Positions 1-7,971 are shown, counted from the first letter of the stretch. The stretch is DNA of 64,000 nucleotides from UBA5004 sp038061835 (GCA_038061835.1 JBBTYJ010000015.1:4093-68092); one strand, 5' to 3'. Notes: generated by a model not told the origin, from the sequence alone. Numbers and translations are program-made.

Positions 1-303
1 GCCTCCGGTGGCAAACAGTATCGTGTAGTGGTAGGGGACAAGGTCAAAATTGAAAAACTCAACGATAACCAAAAGGAGGGAGATAAGCTTACTTTTGATA
101 AAGTTCTTTTGGTAGATGACGGGATAAGCGAGGCTACTATTGGTACTCCTTTCATAAAAGGCGCGGAAGTCAAAGCCACCTTAAAAAAAATTGCTCGATA
201 TAAAACAATCGATGTTATCAAATATAAACAGAAATCCCGTTATTTCAAAAAATACGGTCATCGTCAACCTTACTTTGAAATTCAAATAGATTCAATTAAA
301 TAA
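1..303 (+). CDS. rplU: Ribosomal protein bL21, 5' end cut by window edge
   Basis: The frame is open from base 1 and reads SGGKQYRV, the signature found near residue 10 of bL21, so the true start lies a few codons upstream of the window. bL21 binds 23S rRNA domains in the large subunit. The visible 100 codons run through the usual basic C-terminal half and stop at 301-303, only 12 bp before the end of the convergent recR. bL27, which usually follows bL21 in one operon, lies about 6 kb away here on the other strand. Confidence 0.95.
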   Translation, partial: ASGGKQYRVVVGDKVKIEKLNDNQKEGDKLTFDKVLLVDDGISEATIGTPFIKGAEVKATLKKIARYKTIDVIKYKQKSRYFKKYGHRQPYFEIQIDSIK

Positions 304-315
304 AAAGTCAGTAGA

Positions 316-918
316 TTATTTAGTCCGATGCAAGAAAGCGTTTTTGAGAGTTTCTGGGTCAGCATACTCAAGTTCAGCACCAGTTGAGAGTCCCTTACCT
401 AAAGTGGTAAATATCAAGGGTAGCCCTTGATATTTTTGTTTGATAAATTCAGCGGTATTCTCTCCGTCAAGATTGGCGTTCATAGCTAAAATAATTTCTT
501 TAATACTTTTATCATTCTTGATCCGTGATTCTAAATTCTTGATTCTTATCCTCTTCTCAGGTTCTTTTTCAAGAATCGGGATAACACCTCCTAAAATAAA
601 ATAATATCCTTTATAGCCGCCGCTTCGTTCCACCGCTTCAAAATCAATATCTCTTGGCACAATCATAAGCATTGAATTATCTCTGGAATTATCGGAGCAT
701 ATGGCACAAATTTTGGATTCATATCCATTCTTAGCGTAATATCGCATGCATTTCTCACATTGGATAATTTCTTTTTTTATACTTTGAATTGCTTTTATTA
801 ATTCACTGGCATAGTCGCCGTTTCTAGAAAGAAGAAAGTACACGAAACGTTTGGCCTGTCTCGGCCCGATACCCGGAAACCGAGCGAATATTTCCGATAA
901 TTTATCTATTGAATTCAT
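316..918 (-). CDS. recR: Recombination mediator RecR
   Basis: RecR helps load RecA at single-strand gaps with RecF/RecO. The 200-residue protein has the N-terminal helix-hairpin-helix (FPGIGPRQAKR), a four-cysteine zinc site (C54, C57, C71, C74), the Toprim stretch around ERSGGYKGYYFILGG and the conserved C-terminal ELEYADPETL. It starts 4 bp after the dnaB stop, so the two form an operon. Residues near 123-136 (RIRIKNLESRIKN) are coded by an AT-rich stretch at 484-547 with internal near-repeats of GATTCT and look like a small insertion relative to the family. Confidence 0.95.
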   Translation of the reverse strand: MNSIDKLSEIFARFPGIGPRQAKRFVYFLLSRNGDYASELIKAIQSIKKEIIQCEKCMRYYAKNGYESKICAICSDNSRDNSMLMIVPRDIDFEAVERSGGYKGYYFILGGVIPILEKEPEKRIRIKNLESRIKNDKSIKEIILAMNANLDGENTAEFIKQKYQGLPLIFTTLGKGLSTGAELEYADPETLKNAFLHRTK

Positions 919-922
919 CCTG

Positions 923-2341
923 TTAAAGACTCTCGAATTCCTCTTCCGCTTTACCGTAATTGGAATAATCTATTTCAACAAAAGTATTAAAGCGAGTGTG
1001 ATAGTCAAGAGTGGCCACACCAAGAGGACCGTTTCTATGTTTAGCAATGATCAGTTCTTTTCTTTGAACTTCTTTCATTTTCCCGTGCTCATCGCGAATA
1101 TCATCTTCTCCCGAATGAATAAACATCACCAAATCGGCATCCTGTTCAATTGAACCGGAATCTCGCAGGTCAGAAAGCTTTGGTTTACCGCCACGGGTTT
1201 CTACCGCGCGGGAAAGTTGAGAAAGCGCTACCACCGGAATATTGAGTTCGCGAGCCAGATGCTTGAGCGAGCGAGAAATTTCCGTAACTTGCTGAACCAT
1301 AGAATCGTTGACACGCGCAGTCGAAGGCGCCATGAGTTGAAGATAGTCAACAATCAAAAGTTTGAGACCTTTTTCAATTTTTAATTTACGCGCGGCCGAA
1401 CGCATTTTCATAATAGTATTACCGGGTTGATCGTCTATGTAGATAGGAGTGCGCGAGAGATCGTCGAGCGCGTCACGAATATTTTTAAAAACATCATCAC
1501 GCCAAGTGCCCGTTTGAACGCGTACCCCCTTGCGAATAATCGAGGAATCTGTACGTGATTGAGCAGCCACAATACGGTCAACAAGTTGATCAGCGCTCAT
1601 TTCAAGAGAGAAGATGCCTACTGGAGTTTGATGCAGGCTGGCGGTTCTTCTGGCGATATCGAGAGCCAGAGCAGTCTTACCAACCGAAGGACGAGCGGCA
1701 ATAATGATAAGATCAGAGTTTTGAAAACCGCCTAAAATATCATCGAGAGATTTAAAGCCCGTCGGCACACCTCGTAGTTCGTGTTCCGCCGAAGAAAGTT
1801 TTTCAAAACGTTCGTAAGCCTCGGCCAATAGCGGCACCAGATCTCTAAAACGCGCCGAACCGGCGAAACGTTCGGTAATATCAAACACCTTTTTCTCAGC
1901 TTGATCCAAAATTTCTTCTAGATCACCGGCTTCATTAAAACCTAAATGAGAGAGATGCTCTGAGGCTTCAATGAGTTGACGCATCATATACTTCTTCATC
2001 ACAATTTCGGCGTAATGTTTGGCATTAGCCGAAGATGGTACCGCAGAGGAAAGTTCGGTTAGATATGTCACGCCGCCAATACGTTCGAGCAAATCCTTCT
2101 CCTTAAGTCTCGAGGATAGAGAAAGAATATCTATCGGTTGATGCTTGCTAAAAAGTTCTAGCATCGTCTCAAATATCGTCTTGTGTTTTTCAAAATAGAA
2201 AGAGATCGGTGTAACAATATCTAAAACATCATAAATAGCATCGGGTCGAAGCATGATCGAACCAAGTAAAGCCATTTCTGCTTCCATACTATGAGGGGGA
2301 ATGCGCAAGCCCGTATTTATTTCTTGAGAAATCGTTTGCAT
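923..2341 (-). CDS. dnaB: Replicative DNA helicase DnaB
   Basis: This is the hexameric 5'-3' helicase of the replication fork. The 472 residues show the N-terminal primase-interacting domain (AEMALLGSIM), a linker, and a RecA-like C-terminal domain with Walker A at about 216-223 (RPSVGKTA), Walker B LLIVDYLQLM, and the motifs LSQLSRAVETR and DLRDSGSIEQDAD. No Shine-Dalgarno site is visible upstream of the ATG. It is first in a two-gene operon with recR. Confidence 0.97.
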   Translation of the reverse strand: MQTISQEINTGLRIPPHSMEAEMALLGSIMLRPDAIYDVLDIVTPISFYFEKHKTIFETMLELFSKHQPIDILSLSSRLKEKDLLERIGGVTYLTELSSAVPSSANAKHYAEIVMKKYMMRQLIEASEHLSHLGFNEAGDLEEILDQAEKKVFDITERFAGSARFRDLVPLLAEAYERFEKLSSAEHELRGVPTGFKSLDDILGGFQNSDLIIIAARPSVGKTALALDIARRTASLHQTPVGIFSLEMSADQLVDRIVAAQSRTDSSIIRKGVRVQTGTWRDDVFKNIRDALDDLSRTPIYIDDQPGNTIMKMRSAARKLKIEKGLKLLIVDYLQLMAPSTARVNDSMVQQVTEISRSLKHLARELNIPVVALSQLSRAVETRGGKPKLSDLRDSGSIEQDADLVMFIHSGEDDIRDEHGKMKEVQRKELIIAKHRNGPLGVATLDYHTRFNTFVEIDYSNYGKAEEEFESL

Positions 2342-2474
2342 AACACTATGCTACCAGTCTGGCTTTCCGCCGCAAACTGGAAAAAGTTGAAAAGTCAGGG
2401 TGTAAGTTGGGGAGAACCTGGTGGTTCGACATTAATCTTATGAGGATTATTTTTTCTGTCTAAATATCCCAAAT

Positions 2475-2493
2475 AGCAAGGTTAAACCTTGCT
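2475..2493. repeat. REP-like palindrome, copy A (intergenic)
   Basis: Perfect 9-bp arms AGCAAGGTT and AACCTTGCT around a single central A. The core is the same as the palindromes that flank the nearby transposase gene (2827-2850 and 3542-3565). Its right edge supplies a TTGCTC hexamer that is well placed as a -35 box for the 2560 gene. Confidence 0.8.
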
Positions 2494-2516
2494 CCACAAA
2501 AAGAATGTGGTATTCT
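2489..2516 (+). promoter_or_regulatory. Predicted sigma70-type promoter for the 56-residue peptide gene
   Basis: TTGCTC (2489-2494), a 16-bp spacer and TATTCT (2511-2516) give a plausible -35/-10 pair. The -35 hexamer is the right edge of palindrome copy A. Inference only. Confidence 0.45.
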
Positions 2517-2559
2517 CCTAGCAGGTAGTTCACGAATTAATGTTAAGGAGGAAACGACA

Positions 2560-2730
2560 ATGACAGAAGACACAATTCTTAAGATGTTGGGCGTGATAGG
2601 GATTATTTTACTGATTGCTTTGGCAATCAAGGGAATCTACCGGCGATACAAGATGAATGGGACGCTAGATGAGAAAGAGGGGAGACAACTCAAAAATAGA
2701 AAAACGGTAATATATCGACGAGACAATTAG
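2560..2730 (+). CDS. 56-residue single-pass membrane peptide, function unknown
   Basis: ATG 2560 is preceded by an AAGGAGG site at 2545-2551 with 8-nt spacing, one of the strongest ribosome-binding sites in the window. The peptide has a hydrophobic segment at about residues 10-25 (LGVIGIILLIALAIKGI) followed by a basic tail rich in Arg and Lys. Upstream there is a promoter overlapping a palindrome, downstream an intrinsic terminator, so it is a self-contained transcription unit. I do not recognise the family. Confidence 0.7.
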   Translation: MTEDTILKMLGVIGIILLIALAIKGIYRRYKMNGTLDEKEGRQLKNRKTVIYRRDN

Positions 2731-2770
2731 AGAAAAAGAGGAATTGGGTATTGGTTGATAGAAACAACTT

Positions 2771-2822
2771 CGACCCTCGGTTTGTCCAAATTTATTTAGG
2801 TAAACCGGGGGTTGTTTTTTAT
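2771..2822 (+). terminator. Intrinsic terminator after the 56-residue peptide gene
   Basis: ACCCTCGGTTT pairs with AAACCGGGGGT across a loop, followed by TTGTTTTTTATATTT. It lies about 40 bp after the stop codon of the 2560 gene. Confidence 0.85.
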
Positions 2823-2826
2823 ATTT

Positions 2827-2850
2827 AAATATCAAGGTTTAACCTTGCTC
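2827..2850. repeat. REP-like palindrome, left copy flanking the transposase
   Basis: The 24 bases 2827-2850 are identical to 3542-3565 and in the same orientation. The centre is CAAGGTT-T-AACCTTG. The two copies bracket the RAYT gene at 2880-3557. Confidence 0.9.
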
Positions 2851-2873
2851 TAAAGGTCGATTATTGATATAAC
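2845..2873 (+). promoter_or_regulatory. Predicted promoter of the RAYT transposase gene
   Basis: TTGCTC (2845-2850, the edge of the left palindrome), a 17-bp spacer and TATAAC (2868-2873). The -10 lies only 6 bp before the ATG, so the transcript would be leaderless or nearly so. Inference from spacing and hexamers. Confidence 0.45.
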
Positions 2874-2879
2874 TTTTGT

Positions 2880-3557
2880 ATGTCCACACGAGTTCCATTT
2901 GGCACTGGGGAGTGGTATCACTGTTACTGTCGTGGCGTTGATAAACGCAAAGTATTTTTAGAATCAAAAGACTATGAAAGATTTATTCTTTCTATGCATG
3001 CTGGAAATGGCCCATTAGCCGTACATCTCTCAAATATTTTGAGAAATAAAAAATTTAATGAGATTCTTACAACACTTTTTCAGAATGAACATCTGGTTGA
3101 TATTGGAGCATTTTGCCTTATGCCAAATCATTTTCACTTACTGCTTAAAGAAGTGGAGGAAGGTGGTATATCGCTTTTTATGCAAAAGGTTTTAACGGGA
3201 TACACTATGTATTTTAATGAGAAATATGAGCGGAAGGGTGCCTTATTTGCAAATACCTATAATTCTCGACATATTTTTGATGACAGATACTTTAAGAAAG
3301 TTATAGCCTATATACATCTGAACCCGGTCGAGTTAGATGAAATAAATTGGAAGGTGGGAAGTGGGGATATTAGAAAAATAGAAAAAAGACTACGTAATTA
3401 TAAATACTCGAGTCTCTCTGCCTTTACAGATATCGAAAATCCAAGCAACTCTATTATCTCTGGTTCGGTTTTAGAAATATTTGACTCACTTCCATCAATC
3501 AGAGAAATGCTGGCAGACGCTCAAACTTATTATCAAGAACAAAATATCAAGGTTTAA
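2880..3557 (+). mobile_element. REP-associated tyrosine transposase (RAYT, Y1_Tnp / IS200-like)
   Basis: The 225-residue protein has the Y1 HUH-nuclease layout: an N-terminal strand EWYHCYCRGVDKRKVF, the HUH motif inside CLMPNHFHLLL (H84, H86), and the catalytic tyrosine Y144 in AYIHLNPVE. RAYTs are single-copy relatives of IS200/IS605 transposases that recognise REP palindromes through single-stranded hairpins. Here an identical 24-bp palindrome lies on each side. The right copy overlaps the gene end: the last codons NIKV and the TAA stop are inside it. Related palindromes occur elsewhere in the window, including inside genes. The catalytic residues look intact. Confidence 0.88.
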
Positions 3558-3565
3558 CCTTGCTC
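3542..3565. repeat. REP-like palindrome, right copy flanking the transposase
   Basis: Identical over 24 bp to 2827-2850. It contains the TAA stop codon of the RAYT gene (3555-3557), so the element and the gene end are physically merged. Confidence 0.9.
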
Positions 3566-3577
3566 AAAGATGGCTAG

Positions 3578-4993
3578 CTAAAGTTTGGAAATTTGGGGGC
3601 CTGAAGCGGTGTCTTCTATTATAAAACCGAGGTTCTTTATTTTTTCACGGAGCTCGTCAGATTTAACATAGTCACCAGTCGCACGAGCAGATTCGCGATC
3701 CTTAAGTAATTGCTCGATTTCCCTTGGAAGATCTTTTACTTCAAATTCATTATTTTCCAGATTCAAACCGAGCACCTTATCAAAATTCGATAAAGTCATT
3801 TTTTTATCAGCTAGAGAAATAGACTCATCCTTGACTAATTTCCAGACAACAGCTAAAGCCTCCGGAGTATTGAGATCATTTTCAATAGCTTCTGTAAATT
3901 CCTTTTTATATTGATTGTTTACTTCTCCGTTCTCATATCCAGATGAATTATAAAATTCTTTTAATTTACGATAGGCATTCCCGGCGGCTTCGAGCGCTTC
4001 CCAAGAAAAATTAGTGGGTGTGCGATAATGTGAGTTTAATAAAAAATACCGGAAGGCTAGGGGACTGAAACCTTTTTTAATTATTTCAGAGAGGTAAACG
4101 ACATTACCTTCGGACTTTGCCATCTTTCTTGCCCCTCGGAGCTTCAGCGAAGTGGGGTCTCCGGAAATTTGCAGATGGGCGCGATGGAGCCAATACTTCG
4201 CAAACGGAATCCTACCAGTAGCCGCTTCGGATTGAGCGATCTCATTGTTGTGGTGTACTGGAATATGTTCAATGCCGCCGGTATGAATATCTATTTGCTC
4301 TCCAAGAATTTTAATAATCATAGCTGAACATTCGATATGCCAACCCGGGAAACCTTGACCCCATTCGCTCGTAAAACCAAGATTATCGTTGAATTTCCAT
4401 AGGGCAAAGTCCTTAGAACTATGTTTCTCAGGATTTATGGAAACTCGCGCCTGGGTATCCGTCGATTCAGAAAGGCCGCCCAACTTGCCGTACTCGGGAA
4501 ATTTCGACGTATCAAAATAAATGCCGTCACTTGTCCGATAAGTGAATTCTTTTTCTTCCAGAGTTTTGATCAAGGCAATTTGATCCGAAACATAGTCGCT
4601 GGCATAAGGAAAAACTGTTCCATTTGTCTTGATGTTTAACTTTCCAATATCATCCAGAAAAATGCCACCATATTTGTGAGCAAGGACCTGCATATTTGCA
4701 AGAGTGGGGGAGAGCCCTTCATTCTTTAAACCTTTAGCCATTTTGTCTTCCCCTTCATCCGCATCAGAAGTCAGGTGTCCAAAATCGGTTATATTAATGA
4801 CTTGTTTTGTTTTGAAACCACAATACTCAAGCGTTCGACGCAAGATATCGGTAAATACAAACATGGAAAGATTGCCGATATGCTGAGTACCGTAAGCCGT
4901 CGGGCCACAATGATACATTTTGACTTCACTTGCCCTGATTGGTTCGAAGACTTCTAATTTCCCTGTTAGAGTGTTATGCAATTTAATAGCCAC
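3578..4993 (-). CDS. cysS: Cysteinyl-tRNA synthetase
   Basis: This class I synthetase charges tRNA-Cys. It has CGPTAYGTQHIGN (zinc cysteine and HIGH-type motif), zinc-site residues in HIECSAM and GGIEHIPVHHNNE, and the KMSKS loop as KMAKSEGN. I place the start at GTG 4993 (471 residues); the frame stays open further upstream but that part runs through the divergent protease gene and does not resemble the family. A short insertion, DPTSLKLRGA, just before KMAKS is coded by an imperfect palindrome at 4132-4157. The GTG follows a TATAAT-like box by only a few bases, suggesting a leaderless mRNA. Confidence 0.93.
   Translation of the reverse strand: MAIKLHNTLTGKLEVFEPIRASEVKMYHCGPTAYGTQHIGNLSMFVFTDILRRTLEYCGFKTKQVINITDFGHLTSDADEGEDKMAKGLKNEGLSPTLANMQVLAHKYGGIFLDDIGKLNIKTNGTVFPYASDYVSDQIALIKTLEEKEFTYRTSDGIYFDTSKFPEYGKLGGLSESTDTQARVSINPEKHSSKDFALWKFNDNLGFTSEWGQGFPGWHIECSAMIIKILGEQIDIHTGGIEHIPVHHNNEIAQSEAATGRIPFAKYWLHRAHLQISGDPTSLKLRGARKMAKSEGNVVYLSEIIKKGFSPLAFRYFLLNSHYRTPTNFSWEALEAAGNAYRKLKEFYNSSGYENGEVNNQYKKEFTEAIENDLNTPEALAVVWKLVKDESISLADKKMTLSNFDKVLGLNLENNEFEVKDLPREIEQLLKDRESARATGDYVKSDELREKIKNLGFIIEDTASGPQISKL
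4132..4157. repeat. Imperfect palindrome inside cysS
   Basis: CCCC...GGGG outer bases and GCTTC-AGC-GAAG-type inner arms form an imperfect hairpin. It codes in frame for about ten residues just before the KMSKS loop that the synthetase family does not normally have. Confidence 0.6.
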
Positions 4994-5021
4994 ATATGTA
5001 TTATATGATACAATTCTTGAA
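4994..5021. promoter_or_regulatory. Compact bidirectional promoter between cysS and the S41 protease
   Basis: Only 28 bp separate the two start codons. On the minus strand TATAAT (5005-5000) lies 6 bp before the cysS GTG; on the plus strand TATGAT (5004-5009) lies 12 bp before the protease ATG. The two -10 boxes overlap, so both mRNAs would have almost no leader. Inferred from sequence only. Confidence 0.5.
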
Positions 5022-6242
5022 ATGGAATTTTTAAAAAGACATACTGCCCTCCTGATACTCGGAACAATTATAGCTATCGCCTCGTTTAATCTCGGCTTTA
5101 ATGCAGGAGAAAAAAGTCTTTCCACCACAGTAGTCGGAATAGAAAACATGACGGAAGGCGAGCCGTCTAACGTAGACTTTGCCCCCTTTTGGAAAGTGTG
5201 GAATCTTATCAATACAAAATATGTACCCACCAGCACCACGACCAAAGATGTCAACAGCCAAGAAAAGGTTTGGGGCGCTATTCAGGGTTTGACCAATTCA
5301 CTCGATGATCCATATACAGTTTTCTTTCCTCCTGTAGAATCGGAGCTTTTTGCATCGGATATCCGCGGTAACTTCGAAGGAGTGGGGATGGAAATAGTTG
5401 CCAAAGAGGGAGCAATTACCGTTGTCGCGCCACTTAAAAATTCCCCGGCAGCCAAGGCCGGCATCATGGCTGGTGACAGAATTATTAAAATAGAAAACAA
5501 GGAGACCAGCGGTCTTTCCACCGAAGAAGCCGTTCAACTCATACGCGGACCAAAGGACACTCGAGTGACCCTAACAATCTTTAGAAACGGTATTAAAGAA
5601 CCTTTTGAAATAAAAGTAATACGTGATGTCATAGATGTCCCAACCATTAATACCAAAAAATTGCCGGGAGGAATTTTTGTCATTGAGCTCTATAATTTTT
5701 CGGCTCAATCTCCCAATCTTTTTCGTCTCGCCCTGCGCGAATTTATCCTATTAGGTGATAACAAATTAATCTTGGATCTACGCGGTAATCCGGGCGGATA
5801 TCTGGAGGCGGCGATTGATATGGCCAGTTGGTTCTTGCCTTCGAGCAAAGTGATAGTTAGAGAGGATTTCGGATCATCACGAGAGGAAAAAATCTACCGC
5901 AGCAAGGGTTATGATATATTCAACGAATCTTTAAAACTTGTCATCCTGGTTGATGGAGGTTCCGCCTCCGCCTCAGAAATATTAGCAGGTGCCTTATCTG
6001 AACAGGGTAGGGCGATTTTGGTCGGAGACAAGACTTTCGGCAAGGGATCTGTTCAAGAGCTGATAGACATCACGGCAGACACTTCGCTGAAAGTTACTAT
6101 TGCCAGATGGCTAACTCCAAACGGCGTATCTATCTCCAAAAATGGCATCGAACCAGAGTATCTTGTTAAATATACTCTGAAAAATAGAGAGGCCGAACAC
6201 GATCCACAACTTGAAAAAGCTATTGAAATTTTAAAACAATAG
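5022..6242 (+). CDS. ctpA: C-terminal processing protease, S41 family with PDZ domain
   Basis: These serine proteases act in the cell envelope on unstructured C-termini. The 406-residue protein has an N-terminal membrane anchor/signal at about residues 7-25 (TALLILGTIIAIASF), a PDZ domain (VVAPLKNSPAAKAGIMAGD), and the S41 core with the serine in GGSASASEILAGAL and the lysine in GDKTFGKGSVQ. I chose ATG 5022 because it directly precedes the signal segment; an in-frame ATG at 4920 lies inside the divergent cysS gene. Confidence 0.93.
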   Translation: MEFLKRHTALLILGTIIAIASFNLGFNAGEKSLSTTVVGIENMTEGEPSNVDFAPFWKVWNLINTKYVPTSTTTKDVNSQEKVWGAIQGLTNSLDDPYTVFFPPVESELFASDIRGNFEGVGMEIVAKEGAITVVAPLKNSPAAKAGIMAGDRIIKIENKETSGLSTEEAVQLIRGPKDTRVTLTIFRNGIKEPFEIKVIRDVIDVPTINTKKLPGGIFVIELYNFSAQSPNLFRLALREFILLGDNKLILDLRGNPGGYLEAAIDMASWFLPSSKVIVREDFGSSREEKIYRSKGYDIFNESLKLVILVDGGSASASEILAGALSEQGRAILVGDKTFGKGSVQELIDITADTSLKVTIARWLTPNGVSISKNGIEPEYLVKYTLKNREAEHDPQLEKAIEILKQ

Positions 6243-6261
6243 TTCAATCAATTCACCATAA

Positions 6262-6570
6262 ATGAAAATCATTTTACTCAAAGATATAAAAGGGGTAGGG
6301 AAGAGGTTTGAAGAAAAGTCTGTTTCAAACGGACACGCCATGAATTTTCTCATTCCTAAGAAATTGGCAGTACCTGTCAGTCCAGTATCTTTGAACATGG
6401 TAAGACAAATGAAAGAGCAGAGTGAGAAACAGAGAGCAGAAGAAGAGAAGGAAATAAATGAAAAACTATCGAAGCGACAAGAAAAACACGAGGTACTTGA
6501 GAAATTTAGACAGACCAGTCTCGCCGAAGCAGAGTCTAGACGGGAACAACGTGCAAAACCTTCTTCTTGA
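6262..6570 (+). CDS. rplI: Ribosomal protein bL9, N-terminal domain only
   Basis: The first 50 residues match the rRNA-binding N-domain of bL9 (MKIILLKDIKGVGK, NFLIPKKLAVP), followed by the start of the connecting helix, rich in Glu, Lys and Gln. The usual globular C-terminal domain is missing: the protein is 102 residues against about 148. The last 35 bp overlap the 3' end of the convergent rpmA gene. bL9 is dispensable in many bacteria and reported missing from several CPR groups, so this looks like a reduced but still coding version. Confidence 0.88.
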   Translation: MKIILLKDIKGVGKRFEEKSVSNGHAMNFLIPKKLAVPVSPVSLNMVRQMKEQSEKQRAEEEKEINEKLSKRQEKHEVLEKFRQTSLAEAESRREQRAKPSS

Positions 6571-6814
6571 TAATTTTGTTATCGAAATGAATCTTGCGCT
6601 TGTAACTAATGGAAACTAAACCGTTTCTCACAGCAAATAGAGTGTGATCCTTGCCCATTAAGACATTCTTGCCGGCTAGAAAATTTGAGCCACGTTGACG
6701 CACCAAAACAGAGCCCGCTTGGGCCAGACCGCCGGGCGAGACCTTCACACCGAGATATTTCGGGTTAGAATCGCGGCCGTTTTTAGTTGTACCTGCGGAC
6801 TTTTTATGTGCCAT
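6536..6814 (-). CDS. rpmA: Ribosomal protein bL27
   Basis: Begins MAHKKSAGTTKNGRDSNPKY, the bL27 N-terminus that reaches the peptidyl-transferase centre, and continues with VRQRGSNFLAGKNV and GKDHTLFAV. It has no cleavable N-terminal extension of the Firmicutes type. The C-terminal codons overlap rplI tail-to-tail, and its start is only 11 bp from the divergent 6826 gene. Confidence 0.96.
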   Translation of the reverse strand: MAHKKSAGTTKNGRDSNPKYLGVKVSPGGLAQAGSVLVRQRGSNFLAGKNVLMGKDHTLFAVRNGLVSISYKRKIHFDNKIIKKKVLHVVPV

Positions 6815-6825
6815 AATTAAGTTGC

Positions 6826-7269
6826 ATGAGTTTACAGGATATCTGGAATAAAATCAAGCCCCAATCTCAAGTAGAGATCATCAAACTCGATGAGAATGGG
6901 GGAGTAGAATCTTTTCCTCTATTTAAGAAACTCTTCTTATCTACCGTCATAATGTTGGTCGCCTTGTTATCTTTCGGCATTGGACGGTTATCTGTGATGG
7001 GGAAGAGAGAACCGATCAGAATCGAATATGATTCAGAAATGTCCAATACTCCACTCCAAATTTCAAATGAACAAACGGCCTCGGTCATACAAGGAGTACC
7101 GAAATCTAATAATGAAGTAATTGTGTCCAAGAATGGCGCCCGTTATCATTATTCACATTGTGCAGGCGCCAAGCAGATTAAAGAAGCAAATAAAATCGTC
7201 TTTGCCTCACCTGCAGCGGCCGAAGCCGCGGGTTATACTCTGGCAGCCAATTGTGTGCCCAAACCATAG
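6826..7269 (+). CDS. Membrane-anchored protein with a C-terminal Cys/His mini-domain
   Basis: The 147-residue protein has a cytoplasmic N-terminus, one membrane segment at about 36-56, a polar linker and a C-terminal module with HYSHCAGAKQIKE and AGYTLAANC (C112 and C143). This module resembles the small Ada-like metal-binding fold often seen at the end of CPR membrane proteins; I state that as similarity only. No enzymatic role can be assigned. The ATG is 9 bp after a CATAAT box, so the mRNA may be leaderless. Confidence 0.75.
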   Translation: MSLQDIWNKIKPQSQVEIIKLDENGGVESFPLFKKLFLSTVIMLVALLSFGIGRLSVMGKREPIRIEYDSEMSNTPLQISNEQTASVIQGVPKSNNEVIVSKNGARYHYSHCAGAKQIKEANKIVFASPAAAEAAGYTLAANCVPKP

Positions 7270-7334
7270 AGGACCAGATAAGCAATATATGGCTTAATTG
7301 AGCCATTTTAGAAATATTTCACCATTTAAATTGG

Positions 7335-7363
7335 TTGACTTCAAGGGTCAGGTATGATAGTAT
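7335..7363 (+). promoter_or_regulatory. Predicted promoter for the secreted transglycosylase
   Basis: TTGACT (7335-7340), 17-bp spacer, TAGTAT (7358-7363). A TATGAT box overlaps at 7353-7358. Confidence 0.6.
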
Positions 7364-7370
7364 GTAGGTA

Positions 7371-7470
7371 AGTCAGCAGGTGCTGGCTTTTCATTTAGGA
7401 GAGCTTGTTCCGCCACGATGGAACAAATTACGGAAACAGCCACCTAAAATTAGAAATTTAATTTACTGTT
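7371..7470 (+). other. Structured leader with two hairpins and a nine-codon open frame
   Basis: GTCAGCA/TGCTGGC followed by TTTTC (7371-7392) and TTGTTCC/GGAACAA (7405-7425) can form two successive hairpins. An AGGAGAG site precedes ATG 7418, which opens a nine-residue frame ending in TAA at 7445-7447. This could be a regulatory leader of the following gene; no known riboswitch was recognised. Confidence 0.35.
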
Positions 7471-7554
7471 ATTTTACAGCTTACGACCATTAGTCTTCTC
7501 TTAAGCTTCTCATCTGGAGCCGCCGCAGTATTACCCGCGATACCATCGCTCGTA

Positions 7555-7962
7555 ATGCCTGTGATTGGCCCGGAGGTAACGGTAGAGCCGGTGCCTAAAG
7601 AAGTAAAAGCTGAAGATTATCAGCCGATTACAGATTCGAAGAATGTCGAGAAATTCATCAATGATTATTTTGCCGATATTCCCGTTCTGGCCCATATTGC
7701 CAAATGTGAGTCGCGCTATCGCCAATTCAACTCGAATGGCGAAGTGTTAAGAGGGGAGAAGAACCGATACGACAGAGGTGTGATGCAGATTAATATCCTG
7801 TATCATGAAAGAACTGCGGAAGAAATGGGATTAGATATTCACAACATAGATGACAACGTTGCTTATGCTCGTTATCTCTATGAGAAACAGGGCGCTAAGC
7901 CTTGGTTATCTTCCTCAAAGTGTTGGGCAAACTTCACTCAATCTGAAATCGCTAGAGGTTAA
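7555..7962 (+). CDS. Secreted lysozyme-like transglycosylase, start uncertain
   Basis: The mature part carries a soluble-transglycosylase/lysozyme-like core: IAKCESRYRQF with the probable catalytic glutamate, DRGVMQINILYHERTAEEMG and AYARYLYEKQG. It probably cuts peptidoglycan outside the membrane. The first ATG in frame is 7555, but the same frame is open back to 7462 and reads a good signal peptide (LLLSFSSGAAAVLPAIPSL) with no ATG, GTG or TTG. Either a rare start such as ATT 7471 is used, or there is a frameshift in the leader. A strong terminator follows. Confidence 0.75.
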   Translation: MPVIGPEVTVEPVPKEVKAEDYQPITDSKNVEKFINDYFADIPVLAHIAKCESRYRQFNSNGEVLRGEKNRYDRGVMQINILYHERTAEEMGLDIHNIDDNVAYARYLYEKQGAKPWLSSSKCWANFTQSEIARG

Positions 7963-7971
7963 TACCTCAAC

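Noticed and set aside
484..547. Repeated GATTCT/AAATTC pattern inside recR as a possible mobile insertion
   Set aside because: Some internal repetition is visible but no palindrome, flank duplication or second copy in the window; noted only in the gene entry.
4994..5254. N-terminal extension of the cysS frame
   Set aside because: It runs through the divergent protease gene, lacks homology, and the GTG at 4993 directly precedes the family N-terminus.
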